Origin: Oceanisphaera pacifica
GTDB taxonomy: Bacteria; Pseudomonadota; Gammaproteobacteria; Enterobacterales; Aeromonadaceae
Direction of reading: 5' to 3'
Length of the DNA stretch: 64,000 nt
NCBI RefSeq assembly: GCF_017498065.1
Contig: NZ_JAGDFX010000001.1
Span: 124,001 to 188,000 of the forward strand
Position 1 is the stretch's first letter, and every line of letters begins with the position of its first letter. Positions 29,939 through 38,059 of the stretch are shown piece by piece. The notes below the pieces were generated by a model. That model was not told the DNA's origin. It saw only the letters and a list, made by a program, of their open reading frames with translations, and did not search any database. Both the position numbers and the translations under genes were made by a program.

Positions 29939-30152
29939 TTTTACCTCCTCCCTAAGCCTATAACGTTAAGACTATCATCCCACTGCTATATCGCCCAGCC
30001 TCTGCTAACTATATTGTGATAAGCAAACAACGAAACTAATACGCTAACCGTTAAGGCGACAGAAAGCGGCTCACCTAATATTATCTTGCTAGAGGAGGCC
30101 GCAGAGGAGTGATAGCCTGATACTTTGTGAATATCGTACTCGGAGGCTTATC

Positions 30153-30497
30153 ATGCCAAATAGTGATAACGAACTAGACAATGATAACGAATTAACAAAC
30201 TCCCACTGCCAGTCTCGCCGTCGCCTATTAACCACCATAGGTATAGGTCTTGCGGGCGCCTATGTGGCTCCAACATTATTCACTGTAGCCCAAGCTCAGC
30301 CATGGCGACATGAGGGCAGTTATTCTCGGCCTAGCTATTCAAGACCCAGTTACTCTCACCCTAGCTATTCTAGGCCCAGCTATTCTCGCCCAAGTCGCTA
30401 TGATTACTACCGACGTGAGCGTGATCGCATACGTGAGTATAAAGACGATCCCTTGCTAATTTTAGAAGATGTCATTCAAGGTACACGCCAGCGATAA
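30153..30497 (+). CDS. Tat-signal protein with SYSRP pentapeptide repeats
   Basis: 114-residue protein. A hydrophilic N-terminus leads to a twin-arginine-type signal (SRRRLLTTIGIGLAGAYVAP, then LFTVAQAQ). The mature protein begins with about five tandem S-Y-S-R/H-P repeats (residues about 52-79), followed by YDYYRRERDRIREYKDD and a short hydrophobic/acidic tail ending IQGTRQR. Its TAA overlaps the ATG of an HprK-like/PqqD protein (TAATG), so the two are translationally coupled. Ser/Tyr-rich repeats next to a kinase-like enzyme and a PqqD peptide-binding domain make it a candidate substrate; this is inference. A ribosome site (GGAGG) precedes the ATG. Confidence 0.7.
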   Translation: MPNSDNELDNDNELTNSHCQSRRRLLTTIGIGLAGAYVAPTLFTVAQAQPWRHEGSYSRPSYSRPSYSHPSYSRPSYSRPSRYDYYRRERDRIREYKDDPLLILEDVIQGTRQR

Positions 30498-31765
30498 TGT
30501 CACTTTCAGCTTTTGATCTGCTTGATAATAATGTAGTGGATATTTCACTGCCCGGTATTGGCGACTGTTTGCGAGTTGAACATGCTCCCGAGGTTGTAGA
30601 GGCCTTAGAGCAAGCCATGCCCGGCTGGCCGATAACCGTCACGGCTGCACAAGGTAAAATACCACAAAGATATATATACCAAGATACCGAAGGTCTATGG
30701 CAAGGTGCCTACAATATAGATCGGGAATATCACCTGCCCTCCCCTGCTTCTGCGGCGTGCAGTTTGGTGGGTGATTTAATTAGCCAACGCTTAGCCGGTG
30801 CGCCTGAATTATTAGGCCTACACTGTGGCAGTGTTGAAATTAACGGGCAATTAGTGCTGTTTCCCGAAAGTAGTAAAGCGGGTAAAAGCACCTTAACGGT
30901 GGCGTTTTCGGCTGCAGGTTATCGAGTATTTGGTGACGATGTACTGGGGTTAACCGCTCAGGGTGAAGGAGTGGCAATGGGCGTAGCACCACGGCTACGA
31001 CTGCCCCTACCCGAGAGTTTTTCTGCTGAACTTGTTGATTATGCTACGCGCTTTGCGGGGCCAGAAGACGAGCGATATCGCTTTGTGATCCCCCCAAAGA
31101 ATGGGCTTGCCCAGTATAATGACAGTAGCTCTGTGGGAGCCATTGTGTTGCTTGATCGTGACGCAGGCGCCACCAGCCCAGAAGTAGTTACTTTATCGCC
31201 AGGTGAGGGCTTACTGCAGCTGTTATGCCAAAACTTTGCCCATGACGCCGCTAGTGAAACCTTATTTGATCATCTATTACCTTTAATGCAAAACGTACCC
31301 TGTTTACTGTTGCGCTATTCTGAACCTTTGGCGGGGGCACGGTATTTGGCCAATGCCATAAAAGAGAAAGCGACACCGAATACTAGTCAGGCAAGTTTAC
31401 TGAGCGCTCCGGCTCGTTATCCTACAGATGCTCAGCCTGTGCCTACATTAGGGCCGTTATTCAGTGAGGATAAGAAAGCACAGCAATATGCGCTGCAGAG
31501 TCAATGGACGCCACAACAAGGTATTAGCAGTTACCCGCTGGGTGAAGAATTATTTTTAATTCATAACTCAACCGGGGCTATTCATCGCCTTAACTCTAGT
31601 GGCAAGGTCGTGTGGCTATTACTGCAACAATCGACACTCTCTGGCCATGCCTTAACGCACTTAATTGCTGATTACTTTCATGTTTCTGTTAATGACGTTA
31701 CGCATGATATCAGCGCGTTAATAAGGGTACTTGCGGATGCAGGGCTGATTAATCTCGCCCCTTGA
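30497..31765 (+). CDS. HprK-like kinase fused to a C-terminal PqqD domain
   Basis: 422-residue cytosolic protein with two parts. Residues about 1-300 resemble HPr-kinase-like proteins: LGLHCGSVEINGQLVLFPESSKAGKSTLT holds a P-loop (SSKAGKST) and YRVFGDDVLGL a Walker-B-like acidic pair. Residues about 335-422 match PqqD (HNSTGAIHRLNSSGKVVWLLLQ ... DVTHDISALIRVLADAGLI), the peptide-recognition fold of RiPP enzymes. Similar kinase and PqqD pairs are annotated as HPr-rel-A systems, and HprK-like enzymes phosphorylate some lasso peptides. It is coupled to the Tat repeat protein upstream. Function is inferred only; the first Gly of the P-loop is replaced. Confidence 0.75.
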   Translation: MSLSAFDLLDNNVVDISLPGIGDCLRVEHAPEVVEALEQAMPGWPITVTAAQGKIPQRYIYQDTEGLWQGAYNIDREYHLPSPASAACSLVGDLISQRLAGAPELLGLHCGSVEINGQLVLFPESSKAGKSTLTVAFSAAGYRVFGDDVLGLTAQGEGVAMGVAPRLRLPLPESFSAELVDYATRFAGPEDERYRFVIPPKNGLAQYNDSSSVGAIVLLDRDAGATSPEVVTLSPGEGLLQLLCQNFAHDAASETLFDHLLPLMQNVPCLLLRYSEPLAGARYLANAIKEKATPNTSQASLLSAPARYPTDAQPVPTLGPLFSEDKKAQQYALQSQWTPQQGISSYPLGEELFLIHNSTGAIHRLNSSGKVVWLLLQQSTLSGHALTHLIADYFHVSVNDVTHDISALIRVLADAGLINLAP

Positions 31766-31890
31766 TAATAAACAGAAAAATGATGATCTCTAGAATATCT
31801 TAAGCTAGCTACCCCTTCACTCTTCCACTTCCTTATAGTATTTTTCTTATAAAAAACATACTCTTTAAAAAACGGCTAAGGGAATATGCC

Positions 31891-32889
31891 ATGAGAAAAA
31901 TATGTTTAATGGCTTTGCTGCTGATGTCTAGCGCAATGGCTGAAGAAGCAGGTGTAGAAGTTGATGCGATAGACGACAGTGATTTGTCTCCGTGGATGGT
32001 TGAAAAAATAGCGCCTATGCACGATACGCTGTCGGGCTGGGTCACAGATAGCTCACGTAATATTGATGGTTTTTTTGGTAGTGAAGAAAGCTTGACCGTC
32101 AGTAACGACTCTTATTTACGGTTACGCCAAGATATTGGTTGGACCGAAGAAGATGGCTTTGAAGCCGAAACAGGGGTGCGCTTTAAATTAGATTTGCCCA
32201 CCTCTAAAGAACGACTGCGCTTTATTATTGAAAGTGATCCCGAAGAATCAGAAGGCACCTTGGCTGAACAAGGGTCACATCGTTTAAATGAAAATAACCG
32301 CAGCTTGGGCAGCACCATATTAGGGATAAATAGACTAGGTAAAAACGATAAGTCTGAAGCCTGGAACTTACAAGTAGGGGCTGGGGTTAAAGTGCGTTGG
32401 CCACCGGATCCTTATGTGCGCTTTACTGGTGAACGTTTATGGGATTTAGACTCACCCTGGCAACTGGAGTCTTATAACCGCGCTTCTTGGTTTAATGAAG
32501 ACGGTTACTCTATTCGTAGTAAGTGGGATATTGGCCGTCCGCTAGATGAAAACCATCATTTACGTTTCATCACTAATTTTCAGTGGCAAGAAGAAATTGA
32601 TACTTTAGAGTACTCGGAGTCGGCTGAAATTAACCAGCTGCTGGGCTCACGTAGTGTCATGCGTTATGCCGCTGTAGTCGTGGGTCGTAGTGCCTCTGAT
32701 CCACGACTGCACGACTATTATTTATATACACATTATCGGCGTAATTTACACCGTGAGACCTTGTTTGTTGACTTAATTCCCGAACTGCATTTTCCTCGAG
32801 AACACGATTACGATCCGCAGTTTGGTGTAACGCTGCGATTAGAAATGCTGTTTACTCGTGACCTTACTTTTCGTCGTCGCGCAAAATAA
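31891..32889 (+). CDS. Predicted outer-membrane beta-barrel protein, hypothetical
   Basis: 332-residue protein with a signal peptide (MRKICLMALLLMSSAMA). The mature protein is acidic with many alternating amphipathic strands (SYLRLRQDIGWTEEDGFEAE, AWNLQVGAGVKVRWPPDPYV, HHLRFITNFQWQEEID, QFGVTLRLEMLFTRDL), as in outer-membrane barrels. It ends RRRAK rather than with an aromatic residue, so the last strand is probably TFRRR-adjacent. It follows the HprK/PqqD gene by 125 bp on the same strand and could be the surface component of that cassette. Family not recognised. Confidence 0.65.
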   Translation: MRKICLMALLLMSSAMAEEAGVEVDAIDDSDLSPWMVEKIAPMHDTLSGWVTDSSRNIDGFFGSEESLTVSNDSYLRLRQDIGWTEEDGFEAETGVRFKLDLPTSKERLRFIIESDPEESEGTLAEQGSHRLNENNRSLGSTILGINRLGKNDKSEAWNLQVGAGVKVRWPPDPYVRFTGERLWDLDSPWQLESYNRASWFNEDGYSIRSKWDIGRPLDENHHLRFITNFQWQEEIDTLEYSESAEINQLLGSRSVMRYAAVVVGRSASDPRLHDYYLYTHYRRNLHRETLFVDLIPELHFPREHDYDPQFGVTLRLEMLFTRDLTFRRRAK

Positions 32890-32905
32890 ATAGCCACATT
32901 GTTTA

Positions 32906-33214
32906 TTATAGAGGCCGATATAATCTGACATCAGCCTCAGCGACTAAATCGGGAGCCACTTGCTCAAAGTAGTCTTTAATATAGGGCTGGGCGCAATGGG
33001 TGTCGAATGCTTCTCTACTCGCCCATTGCTCCACAAAAACACAATCCCAAGGCTCACCATTCGCCCCCTCGTAGGGCACTTCTTCTGTTAGCTGATATAA
33101 CATACAGCCTTCTTCTCTGTGGGTTTCACTAATCAGGCTCTTTAATGCTTGTTGTAAGGCGTCGGCTTTACCTGATCGCGCTTTAAAACGGGCAACACAA
33201 TATAAATCAGACAT
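32906..33214 (-). CDS. Antibiotic-biosynthesis-monooxygenase-domain protein (YgiN-like)
   Basis: 102-residue single ABM domain (ferredoxin-like alpha/beta, dimeric). The sequence FKARSGKADALQQALKSLI ... REEGCMLYQL ... FVEQWASREAFDTHCAQPYI follows the family pattern. Relatives such as YgiN act as quinol monooxygenases or have unknown roles. It is convergent with the outer-membrane protein gene and stands alone; the substrate cannot be told from sequence. Confidence 0.88.
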   Translation of the reverse strand: MSDLYCVARFKARSGKADALQQALKSLISETHREEGCMLYQLTEEVPYEGANGEPWDCVFVEQWASREAFDTHCAQPYIKDYFEQVAPDLVAEADVRLYRPL

Positions 33215-33518
33215 GTCATATTCTCGTTAAGTAGAAAAGTCGTGCTAAGAATCGCTATATTATCATTTGAACCAACACAGCTGAATAGCCCATTAACACT
33301 GGCTTTTACTGCTTTGAGTAAGAGAACTCGCATTGAAGGTAAAATAGCAGTTGACCACCACCGAGTAACCAGTTAGAGTGCTCTCAGCTCGAAAAGTATG
33401 GTTATATTTATGTTCATGTTACGAAGTTCTTGTAGTACCTCGTCCTGTATTTCATAAGTTAAATCTGTATTTTTTCAAGCACGTTTATTTATAGTAGATT
33501 TGATTACAGGATTTAGAT

Positions 33519-33728
33519 ATGTCTAATATCGTTAAAGGTAAAGTAAAGTTCTTCAATGAGTCAAAAGGTTTTGGCTTCATCGAGCAAGAGTCTGGCCCTG
33601 ATGTATTCGTACACTTCAGCGCTATCCAAAGCCAAGGTTTCAAAACTTTGGCAGAAGGCCAAGCTGTTGAGTTCACTGTAGCTCAAGGCCAAAAAGGTCC
33701 TCAAGCTGAAAACGTTGTAGCTCTGTAA
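33519..33728 (+). CDS. Cold-shock protein (CspA family)
   Basis: 69-residue single OB-fold RNA/DNA-binding protein with RNP1 (SKGFGFIEQ) and RNP2 (VFVHFSAI) motifs. Members act as RNA chaperones. A ribosome site (AGGATTTAG) precedes the ATG. The roughly 300-bp upstream gap has no other gene and should contain a long 5' leader, as in cold-inducible csp genes, but whether it is cold-induced cannot be told. A strong terminator follows. Confidence 0.95.
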   Translation: MSNIVKGKVKFFNESKGFGFIEQESGPDVFVHFSAIQSQGFKTLAEGQAVEFTVAQGQKGPQAENVVAL

Positions 33729-33754
33729 GAGTGAACGTTAGCTAAAGAATTGAT

Positions 33755-33785
33755 AAGCCGTGCCCCTAGGGCGCGGCTTTTTTTT
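33755..33785 (+). terminator. Terminator of the cold-shock gene
   Basis: AAGCCGTGCCC / GGGCGCGGCTT hairpin (one G-T pair) followed by a run of at least eight T. Confidence 0.93.
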
Positions 33786-33810
33786 GCATACAATCTAGCA
33801 CCTTTAGTGA

Positions 33811-33922
33811 GCTATCAGCCGTCAGCTGTAAGCTATCAGATAAAGACCACACAATAAGCTATACCCGATATAACAGCACCTTACTCTTTAACGGGCAGCG
33901 TACGGCGTCTAGCGTAAAGCTT
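33811..33922. repeat. Inverted pair of the GCTATCAG-type intergenic element
   Basis: GCTATCAGCCGTCAGCTGTA (33811-33830) faces the reverse-type copy CGTACGGCGTCTAGCGTAAA (33899-33918) across about 70 bp, between the csp terminator and the MFS gene. Confidence 0.65.
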
Positions 33923-33934
33923 GGTTTTTGTGCT

Positions 33935-35107
33935 TCACCAGCGCGCTATGGCGCACCAAGATAAGCCTTTCATCACAATAGCACCCACTAAAATACATAC
34001 TCCTAAGCTAGCAGCGGTTTCTACCCCTAAGTAGACCAAAACAATAGTAAGCACACTGCCGCTCAGCATTTGTAACGCCCCCGATAAGGCCGCAGCAGCG
34101 CCTGCTAAATCACGATAAGGCTCAAGCAAACGGCTCATGGCGTTAGGAAAGGCCATACCATTGCCTAAGGCTTGAATAAATATACCGCTAATCATCCATA
34201 TAGGTTGTACAGGCATGCAGAGCAACCAAATACCAGCCAGTAACTGAATATAGGGGCTAAACCGTAATACATCTTCTGCTGCAATACGGCGCTGAATGCG
34301 ATTATTAATCACCCCACCCAGCAACAAGCCCATAGCAGGGATCAACGCCCAGCGACCGTACTCAGCCGCTGTCATGCCTATTTGCTGCTGCATAATGTAG
34401 GGCATAACAGAGACTGATACCATCATCAGCGAAAACTGCCCCCACAACATGCCACCATGACCCAGAAAATGCCGCAAGCTTAATAAACGACGATAATTTG
34501 CCACAATAGTGGTCAGCTGCATTGGCTGGCGAACACCTTGGTGAGTTTCTTTAAACCCGGCCACAAGTAACAGCCACAGGGTTGATAAGTACACCAACAT
34601 GGCAATAAAAACACTATACCAACCAAAGTGATAACCAATCATACCGCCTACAGCAGGTGCCATTATCGGGGTAAAAGCCGCCGCTATCGCCACATACGAT
34701 AAGGCATTGCGCAGTTGCGATCCTGCAAAACTATCCCGCAGCATGGCACGCGATACCACAGCCGCACACCCCGCCCCTAGCCCCTGCAATAAACGCCCCA
34801 CCAACAGCCATTCAAATGATGGATTAGGCAACAAACAAAGCCCAACGCCGAGCAGTGCTAGCGCTAAGCCGCCAATAAGTACGGGTCGGCGACCTTTAGC
34901 ATCACTTAGCGGGCCATACAGTAGCTGTATTGGACCAAAGGCAAATAAATATGCTGAAATCAGCCATTGTATGCGTTTAGGATCTTCAGCCAGACTGACG
35001 CTAATGGCAGGTAAAACGGGCAATAATAACCCCACACTTAATTGCCCTATCGTGACGATAAGACAAGCCAAAATAAGTGTTTTAGTGTTCGCTGTAAGTA
35101 CTGTCAC
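33935..35107 (-). CDS. MFS multidrug efflux transporter (Bcr/CflA, EmrD-like)
   Basis: 390-residue inner-membrane protein with 12 predicted helices. The drug:H+ antiporter motif A (YGPLSDAKGRRPVLIGG, residues about 61-77) and motif C-like glycine pattern (TPIMAPAVGGMIG) are present. The overall order resembles E. coli EmrD more than Bcr. Translation starts at GTG (no ATG nearby), with GGAT upstream. It is divergent from the Hfq-like gene. The upstream stretch TATCATTCTCAGATA loosely resembles a Fur half-site, too weak to call. Substrate unknown. Confidence 0.88.
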   Translation of the reverse strand: MTVLTANTKTLILACLIVTIGQLSVGLLLPVLPAISVSLAEDPKRIQWLISAYLFAFGPIQLLYGPLSDAKGRRPVLIGGLALALLGVGLCLLPNPSFEWLLVGRLLQGLGAGCAAVVSRAMLRDSFAGSQLRNALSYVAIAAAFTPIMAPAVGGMIGYHFGWYSVFIAMLVYLSTLWLLLVAGFKETHQGVRQPMQLTTIVANYRRLLSLRHFLGHGGMLWGQFSLMMVSVSVMPYIMQQQIGMTAAEYGRWALIPAMGLLLGGVINNRIQRRIAAEDVLRFSPYIQLLAGIWLLCMPVQPIWMISGIFIQALGNGMAFPNAMSRLLEPYRDLAGAAAALSGALQMLSGSVLTIVLVYLGVETAASLGVCILVGAIVMKGLSWCAIARW

Positions 35108-35223
35108 CTATCATCCTTTTATTAAATCACTATCATTCTCAGATAAAAGTGAGCTTTGCTTTGACAACTTGGGTATTCATTAAGCACAATCAAGGTTGAA
35201 TAATAACAAATAGGACTGCTTAC

Positions 35224-35577
35224 ATGACTGCCCAATCAGATACTCCCCAATCGCTGCAACAAGCATTTTCGTTGGGTAACGGACAGGATGCCGCACTGAA
35301 TTGGCTACGCAAAAACCAAACTCACTGCGCCATCTTCCTTACCAATGGCATTAAACTAGAAGGGATGATCAGCGCGTTTGACCAATATTGCCTACTATTG
35401 TCTGATCCCCGTGGTCAGCAGCAGCTAATTTATAAAGCAAAAATTTCGACCATCTCTCCAGTTACTCGCCGCCCCCCTCGCAGTGGTGTGATCACAAATA
35501 AGCCACGTCGTCCACGCTATGAAAGTCATCAAAGCTCATCAGACGATCAATATACAGGGCCTGATGATCAAGAGTAA
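35224..35577 (+). CDS. Divergent Hfq-like RNA-binding protein
   Basis: 117-residue protein whose central 60 residues (about 24-86) align with Hfq. The Sm1 segment AIFLTNGIKLEGMISAFDQY corresponds to IYLVNGIKLQGQIESFDQF of E. coli, and the Sm2 segment LIYKAKISTISP to MVYKHAISTVVP. Proximal-face His57 is replaced (YKAK for YKHA), Phe42 by Tyr and Gln33 by Glu; distal-face Gly29-Ile30-Lys31 is retained. It has a 20-residue N-terminal extension and an acidic Ser/Asp-rich C-terminal tail. It stands alone, not in the miaA-hfq-hflX context, so it is probably a second Hfq. AGGA lies 8 bases before the ATG. Confidence 0.85.
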   Translation: MTAQSDTPQSLQQAFSLGNGQDAALNWLRKNQTHCAIFLTNGIKLEGMISAFDQYCLLLSDPRGQQQLIYKAKISTISPVTRRPPRSGVITNKPRRPRYESHQSSSDDQYTGPDDQE

Positions 35578-35605
35578 TACTTAAAGCAGCAAGCAAAACT
35601 AAAGT

Positions 35606-35633
35606 AAAAAGGTCAGCCTAAGCTGACCTTTTT
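35606..35633. terminator. Bidirectional terminator between the Hfq-like gene and dapA
   Basis: Perfect inverted repeat AAAAAGGTCAGC / GCTGACCTTTTT with a CTAA loop, between two converging genes. Confidence 0.92.
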
Positions 35634-35672
35634 ATTATCTGAAGAAAGGAGATGAGGGAATTGTGCTTAATA

Positions 35673-36545
35673 TTAAATCAGCTCTAATTCTTCCATTACG
35701 CGGCGGATCTGCGCTTTAGTGCTGTCTTGCAACGGCACGACAGGAGTACGACATGTTTCACTCGCTAAGCCCAATAATGATAACGCATACTTAGGGCCAG
35801 CAGGATTAGGTTCAATAAACATCGCCTGATGCAAAGGTAATAACTTATCTTGCAACACACGCGCTTCTTCCCATTTACCCGCCAATGTCAGCTCTTGTAG
35901 CTCAGCACACAAGCGCGGTGCTACGTTGGCCGTAACCGAAATACAGCCTTGTCCGCCACCTACGTTATAGGCCACTGCGGTGCCATCTTCACCAGACAAC
36001 CAAGCAAACTGTTTCTTGATAAGCTGACGCTCAGACCAAGGGCGTAGTAAATCGCCAGTTGCATCTTTTACCCCAACAATGCGTGGCAGCTCGGCCATAC
36101 GCGCGAGCGTCTCTGGCTGAATATCAACCACAGCACGCGGCGGAATATTATAAATAATAATCGGTAGTTCAGTCGCATCATGCAGCATTTTAAAGTGCGC
36201 AAATAAGCCGTCTTGATTAGGGCGATTATAATAACCGGCCACATGCAAAGTAGCATCGGCACCCACACGCTGGGCACAGTTACTATACTCAATGGCCTCT
36301 ACTGGGTTATTAGAGCCTGCACCGGCAATCACAGGGACACGACCCGCTGCTTGCTCAGCCACAATTTCAATTACACGGCAGTGCTCATCGTGACTTAGGG
36401 TAGGGCTTTCACCTGTGGTACCCACAGGAACTAAGCCATGTGTGCCCTCAGCAATATGCCAGTCAACTAAGCGACGTAATGCCGCCTCGTCAATGCGAGT
36501 ACCGTCAAAGGGGGTTAAGAGGGCTACGAGTGAACCGCGAAACAT
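35673..36545 (-). CDS. dapA: 4-hydroxy-tetrahydrodipicolinate synthase
   Basis: 290-residue (beta/alpha)8 aldolase of the diaminopimelate/lysine pathway, condensing pyruvate with aspartate semialdehyde. The Schiff-base lysine is in GVKDATGDL (about Lys161), the catalytic Tyr in IIYNIPPRAV, and the Thr pair in VGTTGESPTLS. Length equals E. coli DapA (292). Upstream lies a short Lys-codon-rich leader frame and an intrinsic terminator (36589-36725), suggesting attenuation. The ribosome site GGAGAAGGAG precedes the ATG. Confidence 0.98.
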   Translation of the reverse strand: MFRGSLVALLTPFDGTRIDEAALRRLVDWHIAEGTHGLVPVGTTGESPTLSHDEHCRVIEIVAEQAAGRVPVIAGAGSNNPVEAIEYSNCAQRVGADATLHVAGYYNRPNQDGLFAHFKMLHDATELPIIIYNIPPRAVVDIQPETLARMAELPRIVGVKDATGDLLRPWSERQLIKKQFAWLSGEDGTAVAYNVGGGQGCISVTANVAPRLCAELQELTLAGKWEEARVLQDKLLPLHQAMFIEPNPAGPKYALSLLGLASETCRTPVVPLQDSTKAQIRRVMEELELI

Positions 36546-36588
36546 GGAAACTCCTTCTCCTGGCTAGAGGATTAAAAATTAAAATAAA

Positions 36589-36622
36589 AAAACCCCGGCT
36601 GCTGTTGCATCACCGGGGTTTG
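36589..36622 (-). promoter_or_regulatory. Terminator/attenuator upstream of dapA
   Basis: On the minus strand AACCCCGG / CCGGGGTT pairs around a 12-nt loop and is followed by a run of seven T and TATTTT, about 45 bp before the dapA start. Its loop (36602-36610) is complementary over about 9 nt, counting two G-U pairs, to the end of the leader frame (36659-36667), so an alternative structure is possible. No gene other than the leader precedes it, so it acts inside the dapA leader. Confidence 0.8.
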
Positions 36623-36656
36623 AGAACATCTTGTCTTAAAGAAGATCAGGCGTCGG

Positions 36657-36725
36657 TTACGCAACAAAAGAGGCCGCTATATGTTTAAGCGGTTTATCTT
36701 GTTTGCGTTTAATAATTAAAAGCAT
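36657..36725 (-). CDS. Candidate dapA leader peptide (22 residues, Lys-rich)
   Basis: The peptide starts MLLIIKRKQDKPLKHIAASF and ends VA. ACAGGTGACAGTC with a good AGGTGA ribosome site precedes the ATG. Four lysine codons (positions 6, 8, 11, 14) fall before the terminator at 36589-36622, the pattern of ribosome-mediated attenuation leaders for an amino-acid biosynthetic gene; dapA is the first committed step to lysine. The frame is short and could be chance, but frame, ribosome site, terminator and pathway agree. Not in the standard catalogue as far as I know. Confidence 0.55.
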   Translation of the reverse strand: MLLIIKRKQDKPLKHIAASFVA

Positions 36726-36837
36726 GACTGTCACCTGTAAAGACCTTGTATTGCATCTTTTGCTAATGCCCGGCAAATGTCAAGAGGCCAATAGATATGT
36801 ATAATGCATTATCAAATAATTTAGTGTGGAATTCGAG

Positions 36838-37866
36838 ATGTTGAAGGCGTTAACCACGGTTAGTGAAATGCTAGCACGTAACTTAGATGTACTCACTCAG
36901 CAGCCATTATTAGTATGTGGCCTGCTAGAAGATAACCTACCGACTATGCTGGCTGATGCCGGCCCTGCACCTCGGATTTTTACTACAGATTATAGCTATT
37001 ACCAATGGCAGAAAAACCAAGGAATCAAAGACATAGAGTTTGGGACACAGCCCCACTCTCAAGCAGCTAGCGCGATACTTTTATTGATGCCAAAAGCAAA
37101 AGCGGAAGCCGAGTATCTATTAGCCGCCTGTTTACCCCTGCTGGCAGAAGGCGCCTTGGTCTTTATGGCTGGGGACAATAAAGGTGGTGTAAAATCTGCA
37201 CCTAAGTTGTTAGCACCTTACTGCGATCAAGTAGTAAAGCTCGACAGCGCACGACGCGCCAGTTTATATCAAGCGCAGCTTACTCGCCCAGCCGCGCCAT
37301 TTAACATGACTCAATGGCAAAAAGGCTACTCAATAGCACAAGAGCAACTGCAAATATGTACTTTACCCGGGGTATTTAGCGCCGGACACCTAGACTCAGG
37401 TTCACAACTGCTACTTGAGAATTTAGCGTCATTAAGCGGTCGCGTACTCGACTTTGGTTGCGGTGCTGGGGTAATTGGTGCAAGCCTGCTAAAGCGTCAA
37501 CCAGAGCTCACTCTTGAGTGTATTGATATTAATGCCTTGGCATTAGAAGCCACTCGTTTAACCTTGGCTAACAATCAGTTAGCTAATCAGGCAAAGGTTT
37601 ACGCCAGCGATGGTTTAAGCCAAGTTACCGGCACTTTTAATCATATTGTGGCCAACCCGCCTTTTCATGCGGGCTTAAAAACCTTTTATCACACCACAGA
37701 AGCCCTACTCAACACCGCCAAAGATTACCTAACACCCGGCGGCTCTTTGACCTTAGTGGCCAATGCCTTCTTGCCCTACCCCGAGCTTATCGAGAAAAGC
37801 TTTGGTCATTGCGAAACGCTGGCAATCAATGGCAAATTTAAGGTTTATCACGCCACACGACGCTAA
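36838..37866 (+). CDS. rsmC: 16S rRNA (guanine1207-N2)-methyltransferase
   Basis: 342-residue SAM-dependent methyltransferase. The N-terminal half is the degenerate duplicated domain of RsmC (KLDSARRASLYQAQL); the C-terminal half has VLDFGCGAGVIGASLL (SAM motif I), the catalytic NPPFHAG motif and NAFLPYPELIEKSFG. Modifies G1207 of 16S rRNA in the 30S subunit. A GTG at 36826 is in frame, but the ATG at 36838 gives a normal N-terminus. Divergent from dapA. Confidence 0.95.
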   Translation: MLKALTTVSEMLARNLDVLTQQPLLVCGLLEDNLPTMLADAGPAPRIFTTDYSYYQWQKNQGIKDIEFGTQPHSQAASAILLLMPKAKAEAEYLLAACLPLLAEGALVFMAGDNKGGVKSAPKLLAPYCDQVVKLDSARRASLYQAQLTRPAAPFNMTQWQKGYSIAQEQLQICTLPGVFSAGHLDSGSQLLLENLASLSGRVLDFGCGAGVIGASLLKRQPELTLECIDINALALEATRLTLANNQLANQAKVYASDGLSQVTGTFNHIVANPPFHAGLKTFYHTTEALLNTAKDYLTPGGSLTLVANAFLPYPELIEKSFGHCETLAINGKFKVYHATRR

Positions 37867-37868
37867 AA

Positions 37869-38045
37869 GATAGCTGGAAGCTAGAAGCCAAAAGTAAAAT
37901 ATTTGCACCGATTGAGTATAGCCCCCTCACCCCTCACGGGTTAATCTAGTCAATCCACTTTACTGTTTTTATGAGCGAGGGGTGAAAAGTGAAAGGAACC
38001 AGATAAAACCTTCTTTTCTTCTCGCTCCTAGCTTCTGGCTTATTG
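37869..38045. repeat. Inverted-repeat element between rsmC and a small membrane-protein gene
   Basis: TAGCTGGAAGCTAGAAGCCA (about 37871) is mirrored by TCGCTCCTAGCTTCTGGCTT (about 38022). Inside, a second pair CCCCTCACCCCTCAC (37923) and GCGAGGGGTGAAAAGTG (about 37975) faces each other. The 190-bp gap holds no gene. Confidence 0.65.
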
Positions 38046-38059
38046 TTAGTGCTGGGTAT

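Noticed and set aside
35120..35150. Fur box upstream of the MFS gene
   Set aside because: TATCATTCTCAGATA matches only part of the consensus.
36560..36780. Lysine riboswitch upstream of dapA
   Set aside because: The leader is too short and lacks the five-helix aptamer; leader-peptide attenuation fits better.
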